DNA of 64,000 nucleotides from CAIZGX01 sp046048875 (lineage in GTDB: Bacteria > Bacteroidota > Bacteroidia > Flavobacteriales_D > Sanyastnellaceae), in the NCBI GenBank assembly GCA_046048875.1, contig JBJOFG010000003.1:1-64000 (forward strand), in the 5' to 3' direction. This document shows, one piece after another, positions 32,810-41,928 of this stretch. Below the pieces are notes generated by a model, which had not been told where the DNA came from, did no database searches, and worked only from the letters and a program-made list of their open reading frames with translations. Position 1 is the stretch's first letter. Each line of letters starts with the position of its first letter. The position numbers and the translations under genes were made by a program.

Positions 32810-33208
32810 TTATAAATCGTCGAACGAAATATCGCTTGAAGAGGAAGAAGATTCTTCGCTTGGTTCAGAGTGACTTGCCGCAGGAGCTGAAATAGGAGCG
32901 TCTGCAGGATTGTCGGAAGTTTCGTACTCTGCAGAACGATAGTTCCCAGAGTCTTGTAATTGACGAATGTGCTGAATAGTGTCTTCCAAGCCTTCAATGA
33001 ACTTGTCGAAGTCTTCTTTGTACAAGAAAATTTTGTGCTTTTCGTAGCTGGCTTGGCCGCTATCTGAGAATCCAGAGCGCTTGCTCTCGGTAATGGTCAT
33101 GAATAAATCGTTGCCTCTCGTCGTTTTCACATCGAAGAAATACTTGCGTTTACCCGCGCGTACCTCTCTTGAAAATACATCGTCACGGTAGTTACTTCCT
33201 TCTGCCAT
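32810..33208 (-). CDS. DUF3276 PUR-alpha-like nucleic-acid-binding protein
   Basis: A 132-residue protein of the DUF3276 family, the bacterial PUR-alpha-like fold known to bind single-stranded nucleic acid in Borrelia. The core is DVFSREVRAGKRKYFFDVKTTRGNDLFMTITES and IFLYKEDFDKFIEGLED. The C-terminal 40 residues are a Ser/Pro/Glu-rich tail ending SSDISFDDL. Monocistronic with a good terminator. Confidence 0.88.
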   Translation of the reverse strand: MAEGSNYRDDVFSREVRAGKRKYFFDVKTTRGNDLFMTITESKRSGFSDSGQASYEKHKIFLYKEDFDKFIEGLEDTIQHIRQLQDSGNYRSAEYETSDNPADAPISAPAASHSEPSEESSSSSSDISFDDL

Positions 33209-33291
33209 AGCTGTTAAAGTTTTCGTTCAATTTGGTTAAGTGTACCAAAAATAAAAAAAATACTCACATATCAAAATATTCTTGCCTTTTT

Positions 33292-34422
33292 TTACAAGGA
33301 ATCGTTCAGAGCAGGAGAGAGGCGATAGCGGTCTTCACCGTAACGACTGGCTAACTTTTTCATTTCCCAAGCCACCTGATCAAGCCCGAGTTCTTTTCCC
33401 CAAGCGATTAGTCCCTTTGGGTAGTTCACCCCTTTGGTCATGGCAAGATCCAAGTCTTCGGCACTGGCCAAGCCCGTTCTATGCGCTTCATAGGCCTCGT
33501 TAATGAGCATACAAAGGATACGTTTTCCAATTTCTTCTTGACTTAATATATTCGACGCTTCTTGCGCATTTGTCGCTCCTTCTTCGTAAGAATAGAATCC
33601 GCGCTTGCTCTTTCGACCGTACCATCCTGCTTCAACATGACGCTTCTGCGTGGTGCTTGGCGTATATCTCGGATTGAAATAATTCGCAGCGAAGACACTT
33701 TCGGTTACTGCGTAGTTCACATCATTTCCAATCAAGTCCATCAATTCGAAAGGACCCATCTTGAATCCAAGCGCCTTCATGGCCTCATCTATTTCGAAAT
33801 AAGTGGCCATGCCTTCGTCATAAATACGAAGCGCTTCCGAGTAAAACGGACGAGCCAAGCGGTTTACAATGAAACCGGGTAGGTCTTTGGTTACCACCGG
33901 AGTCTTTCCCCAATCGCTTATTTTCGTTTGAATTTCTGAAAGTCTTTCCTTGTTGGTTTGAAGAGCAGGAATAATTTCAACCAAGGGCATTAAAAAGGCT
34001 GGATTGAAAAAATGAATTCCCCAAACACGTTCGGGATGTTTGCATGCTGAAGCAATAGCTGTGACCGAAAGACTAGAGGTATTCGTCGCCAAAATGCTGG
34101 TCTTGGGCAAGAGGGCGTCCAATTCAGCAAATACGGCTTTCTTCACAGCGAGGTCTTCTACAATAGCTTCAATGACCCAATCGCATTCCGATAAGTCGTT
34201 CATGTAGCGAACGAAACTCACGTTCGAAAGCAATTGCTCTTTTCTTTCCTCAGTAATCTTTCCTTTCTCTACGAGCTTCGCGAATTGACTTGTTAGGCTG
34301 CTCTTCGCGCGGTCAAGTGCTTCTTCATTGGTGTCGAACAATTGAACATGTTCACCACCCATTAAAGCCACTTGAGCTATTCCAGTGCCCATGGCACCCG
34401 ATCCAATAATTCCTATTTTCAT
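33292..34422 (-). CDS. 3-hydroxyacyl-CoA dehydrogenase
   Basis: A 376-residue NAD-dependent dehydrogenase: the N-terminal Rossmann GIIGSGAMGTGIAQVAL, catalytic HFFNPAFLMPLVEII (His and Glu dyad), and NRLARPFYSEALRI in the C-terminal helical part. It oxidises 3-hydroxyacyl-CoA in fatty-acid or phenylacetate breakdown (PaaH/Hbd type). A second C-terminal 3HCDH repeat follows at about residue 300, making it longer than the 282-residue Hbd. It is divergent from the envelope protein gene with 27 nt between starts. Confidence 0.9.
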   Translation of the reverse strand: MKIGIIGSGAMGTGIAQVALMGGEHVQLFDTNEEALDRAKSSLTSQFAKLVEKGKITEERKEQLLSNVSFVRYMNDLSECDWVIEAIVEDLAVKKAVFAELDALLPKTSILATNTSSLSVTAIASACKHPERVWGIHFFNPAFLMPLVEIIPALQTNKERLSEIQTKISDWGKTPVVTKDLPGFIVNRLARPFYSEALRIYDEGMATYFEIDEAMKALGFKMGPFELMDLIGNDVNYAVTESVFAANYFNPRYTPSTTQKRHVEAGWYGRKSKRGFYSYEEGATNAQEASNILSQEEIGKRILCMLINEAYEAHRTGLASAEDLDLAMTKGVNYPKGLIAWGKELGLDQVAWEMKKLASRYGEDRYRLSPALNDSL

Positions 34423-34436
34423 GTTGCAAATTTCGT

Positions 34437-34444
34437 TAGTTTTG
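34437..34444 (+). promoter_or_regulatory. -7 box of the envelope fusion protein gene
   Basis: TAGTTTTG is an exact TAnnTTTG, ending 5 nt before the GTG at 34450. It supports that start over any in-frame ATG further upstream, which would overlap the divergent dehydrogenase gene. Confidence 0.5.
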
Positions 34445-34449
34445 GTGAA

Positions 34450-36606
34450 GTGACTGCACGTTATTTCAAAATACCGATTCTTTTCTTTTTACTGCTCATG
34501 GGGTCTGCCTATGCTGCTGCGCAGTCGCCAATAAAATTCAAGGAGCTTGCGAAGCAAGAAATTGACAATCGCAATTGGCCTTCGGCCTACGACTGGGCGA
34601 AGCAGGCCTACCTTCTCGATTCTTCCAACTTCGAATCGCAAGTCCTTCTTGCGCTTTGCGCGAACGAAATAAAAGAGTACGAGGAAAGCAAGCGCATCTT
34701 CGAGAGTATAACTGAAAAGGATGTTGGAAAACTTCAGCCCGATGCGAATTATTATTTGGCGCGTGCCATGAAGGAATTGGGATTTTATGAAGACGCGGAA
34801 ATCTTCTTTCGGAAATATGTCAAGAAGAGCCGCACCAAGAATGTACTTCTAAAAAAGAAAGCCGAACAAGAAATAAAGAACTGTGCTTGGGCCATCAAGA
34901 ATATTCAGACCAATGATTCCTTGCACATCTATCGATTGCCGAATGCCCTTCAACATGAAAACGCAGATGTCTTTCCGCGCATGGATGGTTCTTTGTTGAA
35001 CTATTATTACTATGAGGAAGAAAAGAAACAATGGAGTCAAGTGACCCGTCCGTTGGGCGAAGGAAAGGTTAGCGTGCAAACGCCCATGACTTTTGGTTAT
35101 CTCACATTCTTAGGGGATACCGCTGTTGGGGTTGAAACGAAAGAAGGCATCAGCCAAATGCTCTTGTTGGTTCGTCAAGATTCAAGTTGGGTTGTGGCTA
35201 ATAAATTGGAACGGGTGAATGAAGGGAATTCTTCTATGCCGCAATTGGTGCGCATTGGCGGAGTTTTGCATTTGTTTTTTGTTTCCGATAGAGAAGGAGG
35301 AGAAGGAGGAAAGGATATCTGGATATCCAGAGAGAACAAAGGGGTTTGGGGAAAACCATTCAACGCGGGAGGAAGAGTAAACACCATTGACGATGAGCTA
35401 TCGCCTTTTTATTTCAAAGATCGCTTGTACTTCACTTCAACCTGGTATGAAGGATTTGGTGGATGGGAAATGTATTATTCCTTGGGCAAGCCCGGAAGTT
35501 TTGAAAGACCTGAGAATGCCGGACGAGGGTTCAATTCAAATTACAACGATTGGGGATTAAGTTTCAATCCAGAAAAAGGAATTGCTTTTTTCAGTTCTGA
35601 TCGTCCGCTTGACGACGGCTCGAAATTTCCACCATGTTGCACCGATTTGTATGCTGCAACCTGGACAATAAAAGAAGAAGAGCAAACAAAGACAAAGACC
35701 GATTCGCTGTACACGTCACTCTATGAATTAAATAAAGTCCTTCCCGTTAAATTGTATTTCCACAACGACGAACCGAATCCAAATTCTACGGATACGACAA
35801 CTGCGTTTACCTATACAGAAACGTTTGAGGAGTATTTGACTTTGAAGGAAACGTATATGCGCAAGCTTGGCAAGGAGCAAGGTTCAACGGAGTATAACGA
35901 CGAAGAGGTAGAAGCATTCTTTGAGAATCAAGTTCAGCAAGGAATGAACGATTTAACTCTTTTTGAATCGTTGCTTCGAAAAGAATTGATTGCAGGAAAT
36001 ACGGTGAAAGTTACTGTGCGCGGATTCGCTAGTCCCCGAGCGGCAAGCGATTACAACAGAAGATTGTCACTTCGAAGAATTGCTTCCCTGCAAAATAAAT
36101 GGATGAAAGACGAGGTCTTTAAAAGGGCAATTGAATCTCATGCTCTAGAAATTATTCCACTTCCATTTGGAGAAAATCAATCGAAAGCAGGTGTTAGCGA
36201 CGATATTAAAAACGAGAAGAAGAGTATCTATAGTAAGGGCGCTCGTTTAGAAAGACGCATTGAAATTGAGAGTGTGTCTATCAACAAGAAAGAGGAAGCG
36301 ACCGCCAAGTTAGATGTTGGAAGCGGAATAGTTTATTTGGGAAGAGTGGCAAAAGGAAGTTTCACGACAAAAGAAATTGTCGTTTCTAATTCCGGAAATA
36401 CTGAATTGAAAATAGACAAGGTTGAAGCGTCGTGCGGATGTACAGTTCCTGTGTTAACGAAAGAGGTGTTAGCTCCCGGGGAAAAGACCACACTGAAAAT
36501 CACGTTTTCAGCACCGAATAAAGAAGGTAAGGAAGTGAAGTTCGTAACCCTATTCTCCAACGGTAACGCCATAAAGGTCATTACCGTTGAAGCAATAGTT
36601 GAATAA
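34450..36606 (+). CDS. Secreted TPR / beta-propeller / OmpA-like / DUF1573 fusion protein
   Basis: A 718-residue envelope protein. The GTG at 34450 gives a signal peptide (YFKIPILFFLLLMGSAYAAAQ). Order: TPR helices (about 25-150), a WD40-like propeller (DREGGEGGKDIWISRE, FKDRLYFTSTWYEGFGGWEMYY), an OmpA-like peptidoglycan-binding region (VRGFASPRAASDYNRRLSLRR and SIYSKGARLERRIEI, about 510-600), and a C-terminal DUF1573 beta domain (SGIVYLGRVAKGSF, EASCGCTVP). The first three domains are those of PorE/OmpA-type T9SS-associated proteins; DUF1573 at the end is an unusual addition. It converges on clpC with no base between the stop codons. Confidence 0.75.
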   Translation: MTARYFKIPILFFLLLMGSAYAAAQSPIKFKELAKQEIDNRNWPSAYDWAKQAYLLDSSNFESQVLLALCANEIKEYEESKRIFESITEKDVGKLQPDANYYLARAMKELGFYEDAEIFFRKYVKKSRTKNVLLKKKAEQEIKNCAWAIKNIQTNDSLHIYRLPNALQHENADVFPRMDGSLLNYYYYEEEKKQWSQVTRPLGEGKVSVQTPMTFGYLTFLGDTAVGVETKEGISQMLLLVRQDSSWVVANKLERVNEGNSSMPQLVRIGGVLHLFFVSDREGGEGGKDIWISRENKGVWGKPFNAGGRVNTIDDELSPFYFKDRLYFTSTWYEGFGGWEMYYSLGKPGSFERPENAGRGFNSNYNDWGLSFNPEKGIAFFSSDRPLDDGSKFPPCCTDLYAATWTIKEEEQTKTKTDSLYTSLYELNKVLPVKLYFHNDEPNPNSTDTTTAFTYTETFEEYLTLKETYMRKLGKEQGSTEYNDEEVEAFFENQVQQGMNDLTLFESLLRKELIAGNTVKVTVRGFASPRAASDYNRRLSLRRIASLQNKWMKDEVFKRAIESHALEIIPLPFGENQSKAGVSDDIKNEKKSIYSKGARLERRIEIESVSINKKEEATAKLDVGSGIVYLGRVAKGSFTTKEIVVSNSGNTELKIDKVEASCGCTVPVLTKEVLAPGEKTTLKITFSAPNKEGKEVKFVTLFSNGNAIKVITVEAIVE

Positions 36607-39153
36607 TTATTCTGCTGAAGTTCCTTTTTCTACATGCATCTTAACCTCTTGCGTTTCGGTGTCGTAGTCGACATGCAAAGTGTCTCCAGGTTTGATTTGG
36701 CTGTTAATGATCTCTTCAGCTAATGGATCTTCCAAGTACTTCTGAATGGCACGGCGCAAAGGACGCGCACCATACTTTTCATCGAAGCCTTTTTCTGCAA
36801 TGTAATCCTTCGCAGTTTCTGTAAGTGCAATGGTATATCCAAGATCGGTAATGCGAGAGAAGAGCTTCTTCAACTCGATATCAATAATCTGATGGATGTC
36901 TTCTTTCTTCAATGCGTTGAAGACAATGATATCGTCAACACGATTTAAGAATTCCGGTGAGAAAGCTTTTTTCAATGCAGCCTCAATGACACCCTTCTTG
37001 CTATCCTCTTCTTGAACAACACGTGAAGAAGTTCCGAATCCAACACCAGTGCCGAAGTCTTGCAACTGACGTGCTCCGATGTTTGAAGTCATAATGATGA
37101 CCGTGTTTTTGAAGTCGATTTTACGCCCCATACTGTCGGTCATCTGTCCATCGTCTAACGCTTGAAGCAAGAGATTGAAAACATCAGGATGAGCCTTTTC
37201 AATTTCATCCAACAACACAATGCTGTATGGTTTACGACGAACCTTTTCAGTCAATTGTCCGCCTTCTTCGTAGCCAACATATCCCGGAGGTGCTCCAATT
37301 AAGCGAGATACAGCGAATTTCTCCATGTATTCGCTCATATCAATACGTATCAACGCATCGTCTGAATCGAACATGTAACGCGCAAGTTCTTTGGCTAACT
37401 GTGTTTTTCCAACACCGGTAGGACCCAAGAAAATGAAAGAACCAATTGGACGATTTGGATCTTTCAATCCTGCACGATTGCGTTTAATGGCCTTCACCAC
37501 TTTCACGATTGCATCGTCTTGACCAATTACTTTTCCTTCCAACTCTTTGTCCATCTTAGCAAGACGTCCGCTTTCGGTCTCTGCTACTTTCTGAACAGGA
37601 ATACCTGTCATCATTGCAACAACTTCTTCTACGTTAGCCGCAGACACAGTTGTGCGTTGTGTTCGCGTTTGTTCTTCCCACTTTTTCTTCGCTTCTTCAA
37701 GACTGGTCTCTAAAGCCTTTTGTCTGTCGCGCAATTGAGCAGCCTCCTCGTATTTCGCGCTGCGAACCACTCGAAGCTTTTCTTCTTGAATGCCTTCAAT
37801 TTCCTTTTCTATATCAATAATCTCTTGCGGAACAGAAATGTTCTGCAAGTGAACACGAGATCCCACTTCATCCAACGCATCAATAGCCTTGTCTGGAAGG
37901 TGTCGGTCTGTGATGTAACGAGCAGTCAATTTAACACAAGCCTCAAGCGCTTCATCTGTGTAGGTTACACTGTGGTGCGACTCGTACTTGTCTTTGATGT
38001 TGTTTAAAATCTGAATGGTTTCTTCAACAGTTGTTGGATCAACAACAACCTTTTGGAAGCGACGCTCAAGAGCTCCGTCTTTTTCAATGTACTGACGGTA
38101 CTCATCAAGAGTAGTCGCACCAATACATTGAATTTCGCCACGAGCCAATGCCGGCTTGAACATGTTGCTCGCATCTAAGCTTCCGCTTGCACCACCCGCA
38201 CCAACGATGGTGTGAATTTCATCGATGAAAAGAATGACATCCGGAGATTTTTCCAATTCATTCATCACCGCTTTCATGCGCTCTTCGAACTGACCGCGGT
38301 ATTTTGTTCCCGCAACCAATGAGGCAATGTCTAAGGTAACTACTCGCTTGTCGAAAAGCACACGCGATACTTTTTTCTGAATGATGCGAAGTGCGAGACC
38401 TTCAGCGATGGCTGATTTACCAACACCTGGCTCACCTATCAGTATAGGGTTATTTTTCTTTCTTCTGGAAAGGATTTGTGAAACGCGTTCAATTTCTTTC
38501 TCACGTCCAACAATTGGATCTAATTTTCCTTCTGTTGCATACTTGGTTAAGTCGCGACCGAAGTTGTCTAGAACAGGAGTTTTACTTTTTGAATCGCCAG
38601 GCTTCTTTGTTGTTCCGCCGCTGCCGCCTGTGAATGGACGATCTTCTTCATCGTCGTCATCGGCACTTGGAAATTCTGCACGTGGCAGGTCTGATTTGCG
38701 AACGTTCTCATCTTCTCCGTCGCCGAGTTCGCGGTTCACCGCGTTGTAATCTACTCCCATGGGTTCAAGCGTTCTTGTAACAACATTATCAGAGTCTTTT
38801 AAAATAGTTAGAAGCAGGTGCTCTGTGTTCACCATGGTCTTCTTGTGCGATTTCGCTTCTATGTATGAAAGCTTCAATACGCGTTCAGCTTGTTTCACCA
38901 ATGAAATGCCTGAGCTCGTCACTGTCGAAGATCCGTATGAACCGGCATTTCGAACAGAAGCCTCAACGCTTTTGCGTAAAAAGGATAGGTCAACCCCTAA
39001 GCTCTTTAAAACTTTGGTGGCTGTGCAATCTTCTTCACGAAGAATTCCCAATAAAAAATGTTCAATTCCAATGTAGTTGTGCCCCAACCGCAATGCCTCT
39101 TCTCTGCTGTATCGCAGCACTTCTTGTACTTGCTCTGAAAACTTAGCGTCCAT
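36607..39153 (-). CDS. clpC: Clp protease ATPase subunit ClpC
   Basis: An 848-residue AAA+ unfoldase that feeds ClpP. Double Clp-N domain (1-150), AAA-1 with Walker A GEPGVGKSA (about 240) and FIDEIHTIVGAGGASGSLDA, a UVR-containing middle domain (YEEAAQLRDRQKALE), and AAA-2 with GPTGVGKTQLAKELA and LLDEIEKAHPDVFN. A ClpP-binding loop is likely in AAA-2 near the VGFGTSS segment. Length and middle domain mark it as ClpC rather than ClpA or ClpB. No mcsA/mcsB neighbours. A TACATTTG box lies 28 nt upstream. Confidence 0.95.
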   Translation of the reverse strand: MDAKFSEQVQEVLRYSREEALRLGHNYIGIEHFLLGILREEDCTATKVLKSLGVDLSFLRKSVEASVRNAGSYGSSTVTSSGISLVKQAERVLKLSYIEAKSHKKTMVNTEHLLLTILKDSDNVVTRTLEPMGVDYNAVNRELGDGEDENVRKSDLPRAEFPSADDDDEEDRPFTGGSGGTTKKPGDSKSKTPVLDNFGRDLTKYATEGKLDPIVGREKEIERVSQILSRRKKNNPILIGEPGVGKSAIAEGLALRIIQKKVSRVLFDKRVVTLDIASLVAGTKYRGQFEERMKAVMNELEKSPDVILFIDEIHTIVGAGGASGSLDASNMFKPALARGEIQCIGATTLDEYRQYIEKDGALERRFQKVVVDPTTVEETIQILNNIKDKYESHHSVTYTDEALEACVKLTARYITDRHLPDKAIDALDEVGSRVHLQNISVPQEIIDIEKEIEGIQEEKLRVVRSAKYEEAAQLRDRQKALETSLEEAKKKWEEQTRTQRTTVSAANVEEVVAMMTGIPVQKVAETESGRLAKMDKELEGKVIGQDDAIVKVVKAIKRNRAGLKDPNRPIGSFIFLGPTGVGKTQLAKELARYMFDSDDALIRIDMSEYMEKFAVSRLIGAPPGYVGYEEGGQLTEKVRRKPYSIVLLDEIEKAHPDVFNLLLQALDDGQMTDSMGRKIDFKNTVIIMTSNIGARQLQDFGTGVGFGTSSRVVQEEDSKKGVIEAALKKAFSPEFLNRVDDIIVFNALKKEDIHQIIDIELKKLFSRITDLGYTIALTETAKDYIAEKGFDEKYGARPLRRAIQKYLEDPLAEEIINSQIKPGDTLHVDYDTETQEVKMHVEKGTSAE

Positions 39154-39181
39154 ATCTTTCCTTAACTTAGTTAGTCAACCT

Positions 39182-39189
39182 CAAATGTA
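39182..39189 (-). promoter_or_regulatory. -7 box of clpC
   Basis: The minus strand reads TACATTTG, an exact TAnnTTTG, 28 nt before the clpC ATG. The rest of the 197-nt gap to gyrA shows no other clear signal on this strand; TACAATTTTAG near 39325 may serve gyrA. Confidence 0.55.
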
Positions 39190-39350
39190 TTCCTTACTTC
39201 CGTTCCTCTAAACATAATACCATTGAATTTTCCACAGCCATTTTGGCATTTGTGAATAACTATAACCGCCAGAAGTGGTTCATTTTCGCTCGATTCAGAA
39301 GTATTTTCGCGTACCCGTGACATACAATTTTAGAAGCGGGAATAAGCACT

Positions 39351-41870
39351 ATGGAAGCAGGAGAAAGAATTCTTAAGATAAACATTGAAGATGAAATGAA
39401 ATCGGCCTACATCGATTATTCGATGTCGGTGATTGTGAGTAGAGCGTTACCAGATGTTCGTGATGGTTTGAAACCTGTTCACAGACGTGTGTTGTACGGA
39501 ATGCTTGATTTGGGAATGTTGTCGAACAGACCTTATAAAAAGTCTGCACGTATTGTCGGAGAGGTATTGGGTAAGTATCACCCACACGGTGACTCTGCAG
39601 TATACGAAACAATGGTTCGTATGGCTCAGCCTTGGTCACTTCGCTACCCGCTGGTAGACGGACAAGGTAACTTCGGTTCGATGGACGGTGACAACGCGGC
39701 GGCAATGCGTTATACGGAAGCACGTTTGCGCAAGTTGGCTGAAGAGTTATTGGAAGATTTAGATAAAGAGACAGTTGATTGGCAAGCGAACTTCGACGAT
39801 TCGTTGGAAGAGCCTCGCGTTATGCCAGCGAAAGTTCCGAACTTGTTGTTGAATGGTGTTAGCGGTATCGCAGTAGGTATGGCCACCAACATGGCTCCGC
39901 ATAACTTGACAGAAGTGTGCGATGGTATTGCTGCTTATATCGATAATCGTGACATCACCACCGAAGAGTTGATGCAACACATTAAAGCGCCTGACTTCCC
40001 GACAGGAGGTGTTATCCACGGATTAGAAGGCGTTAAGTCGGCTTACGAAACAGGAAGAGGTCGTGTTGTTATTCGTGCGAAAGCGCGTATTGAAGAGGTT
40101 GCAAACCACGAATGCATTATTGTTGAACAGGTTCCTTACCAAATCAACAAAGCCGACATGGTGAAGCGCACATGGGAATTAGTAACGGAAGGAAAGATTG
40201 AAGGTATCGCTGAAATCCGCGATGAGTCAGATAGAAATGGTGTTCGTGTAGTTTATGAATTGAAGCGCGATGCGATTTCAAACGTTGTGTTGAACAACCT
40301 TTACAAATACACCGGACTTCAAACGTCGTTCTCTGTAAACAACATTGCGTTGGTGAATGGAAGACCTGAAGTCTTGAACTTGAAAGATATCATTCGTCAC
40401 TATGTCGATCACCGTCATGAAGTGGTGACACGTAGAACGAAATACGAATTGCGCAAAGCCGAAGAGCGCGCGCACATCTTAGAAGGTTACTTGATTGCAT
40501 TGGATAACATCGATGCGGTTATTGCTTTGATTAGAAAGTCTCAAACGCCAGATGAAGCGAAAGATGGATTAATGCAGCAGTTCGGATTGTCTGAGATTCA
40601 ATCGAAGGCAATTCTTGAGATGCGTTTGCAGCGATTGACAGGATTAGAGCGCGATAAGATTCGTGCAGAGCATGCCGAGTTGATGGAGTTGATCACAAAG
40701 CTTCGTGCAATTTTAGCAAGCGAAGAGTTGCGCATGCAAATCATTAAAGATGAATTAACGCACTTGAAAGAGAAGTTCGGAGATGAGCGTCGCTCTATCA
40801 TTGAATTCTCTTCAGCTGACTTGAGCATTGAAGATATGATTCCTGATGAAGCAATGGTTGTGACCATTACTCATGCAGGTTACATCAAGCGCACGAACTT
40901 GAACGAGTACCGCACGCAAAGCCGCGGTGGAGTGGGTGCAAAAGGAACTTCTGCACGTCAAGAAGATTTCGTAGAGCACATCTTCACAGCAACCAACCAC
41001 GATTACCTCCTCATCTTCACCATGAAGGGAAGATGCTTCTGGATGCGTGTGTTTGAAATTCCGGAAGGAGGAAAGACAGCGAAAGGTCGTGCGATCCAAA
41101 ATATGATTCAAATCGAGCAAGACGACAAAGTCTTGGCTTATATCCCTGTGAAGGATTTGAACAACGAAGAGAACTTAAAATCGAACTTCGTTATTCTTTG
41201 TACAAAACAAGGATTGATTAAAAAGACTTCCTTGGAAGCTTACAGCAGACCACGTTCTTCGGGTATCAATGCGATTACCATTGTAGACGGAGATGAATTG
41301 TTGCAAGCACGTTTAACAACGGGAGCAAGCGAAATCATTATGGGTACGAAGGAAGGAAAAGCCATCCGTTTCCCAGAAGTAAAAGTTCGTGCTGTGGGAA
41401 GAACAGCGCAAGGGGTGAAAGCAGTTTCACTTGGAAGCGCTACTGATGAAGTGATTGGAATGGTTTGCGTAGACGATCCGAACAGCGATATCTTGGTGGT
41501 GTCTGACAAAGGATTTGGAAAGCGCTCGTCTTTGGAAGATTACCGTGTGACGAATCGCGGTGGAAAAGGAGTGAAGACCATCAACATTACAGATAAGACT
41601 GGTCCATTGTGCGCAATCTTGGCGGTAGACAATGAATTCGATTTCATGATTATTAATAAATCAGGAATCGCCATTCGTTTGAGCGTAGAAGAGTTGCGTG
41701 TAATGGGAAGAAATACGCAAGGGGTGAAGTTGATTAACCTTCGTGGAAACGATGAGATTGCGGCTGTTTGTGCTGTAATTCGCGACGAAGATGAAGGCGA
41801 AGCGACCGAAGGCGAGGAAAACGCAGCCGAAGGTGAAACTTCAACACCAACTGAAGGAGGTGAAGAATAA
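39351..41870 (+). CDS. gyrA: DNA gyrase subunit A
   Basis: An 839-residue topoisomerase subunit that cuts and rejoins DNA. Active-site Tyr121 in AAAMRYTEARL; the quinolone region HPHGDSAVYETMVRMAQPWS carries Ser82 and Glu86, the drug-sensitive type at the first position. The C-terminal beta-pinwheel has the GyrA box SRGGVGAKGTS (family QRRGGKG type), and the protein ends in a long acidic tail (EGEATEGEENAAEGE). Promoter region 39154-39350. Confidence 0.96.
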   Translation: MEAGERILKINIEDEMKSAYIDYSMSVIVSRALPDVRDGLKPVHRRVLYGMLDLGMLSNRPYKKSARIVGEVLGKYHPHGDSAVYETMVRMAQPWSLRYPLVDGQGNFGSMDGDNAAAMRYTEARLRKLAEELLEDLDKETVDWQANFDDSLEEPRVMPAKVPNLLLNGVSGIAVGMATNMAPHNLTEVCDGIAAYIDNRDITTEELMQHIKAPDFPTGGVIHGLEGVKSAYETGRGRVVIRAKARIEEVANHECIIVEQVPYQINKADMVKRTWELVTEGKIEGIAEIRDESDRNGVRVVYELKRDAISNVVLNNLYKYTGLQTSFSVNNIALVNGRPEVLNLKDIIRHYVDHRHEVVTRRTKYELRKAEERAHILEGYLIALDNIDAVIALIRKSQTPDEAKDGLMQQFGLSEIQSKAILEMRLQRLTGLERDKIRAEHAELMELITKLRAILASEELRMQIIKDELTHLKEKFGDERRSIIEFSSADLSIEDMIPDEAMVVTITHAGYIKRTNLNEYRTQSRGGVGAKGTSARQEDFVEHIFTATNHDYLLIFTMKGRCFWMRVFEIPEGGKTAKGRAIQNMIQIEQDDKVLAYIPVKDLNNEENLKSNFVILCTKQGLIKKTSLEAYSRPRSSGINAITIVDGDELLQARLTTGASEIIMGTKEGKAIRFPEVKVRAVGRTAQGVKAVSLGSATDEVIGMVCVDDPNSDILVVSDKGFGKRSSLEDYRVTNRGGKGVKTINITDKTGPLCAILAVDNEFDFMIINKSGIAIRLSVEELRVMGRNTQGVKLINLRGNDEIAAVCAVIRDEDEGEATEGEENAAEGETSTPTEGGEE

Positions 41871-41928
41871 ATTGCAATAAGTTCTTTTGGCATCAAGGTT
41901 GTCAAGGGGGAAATGTAAAACCTATATC

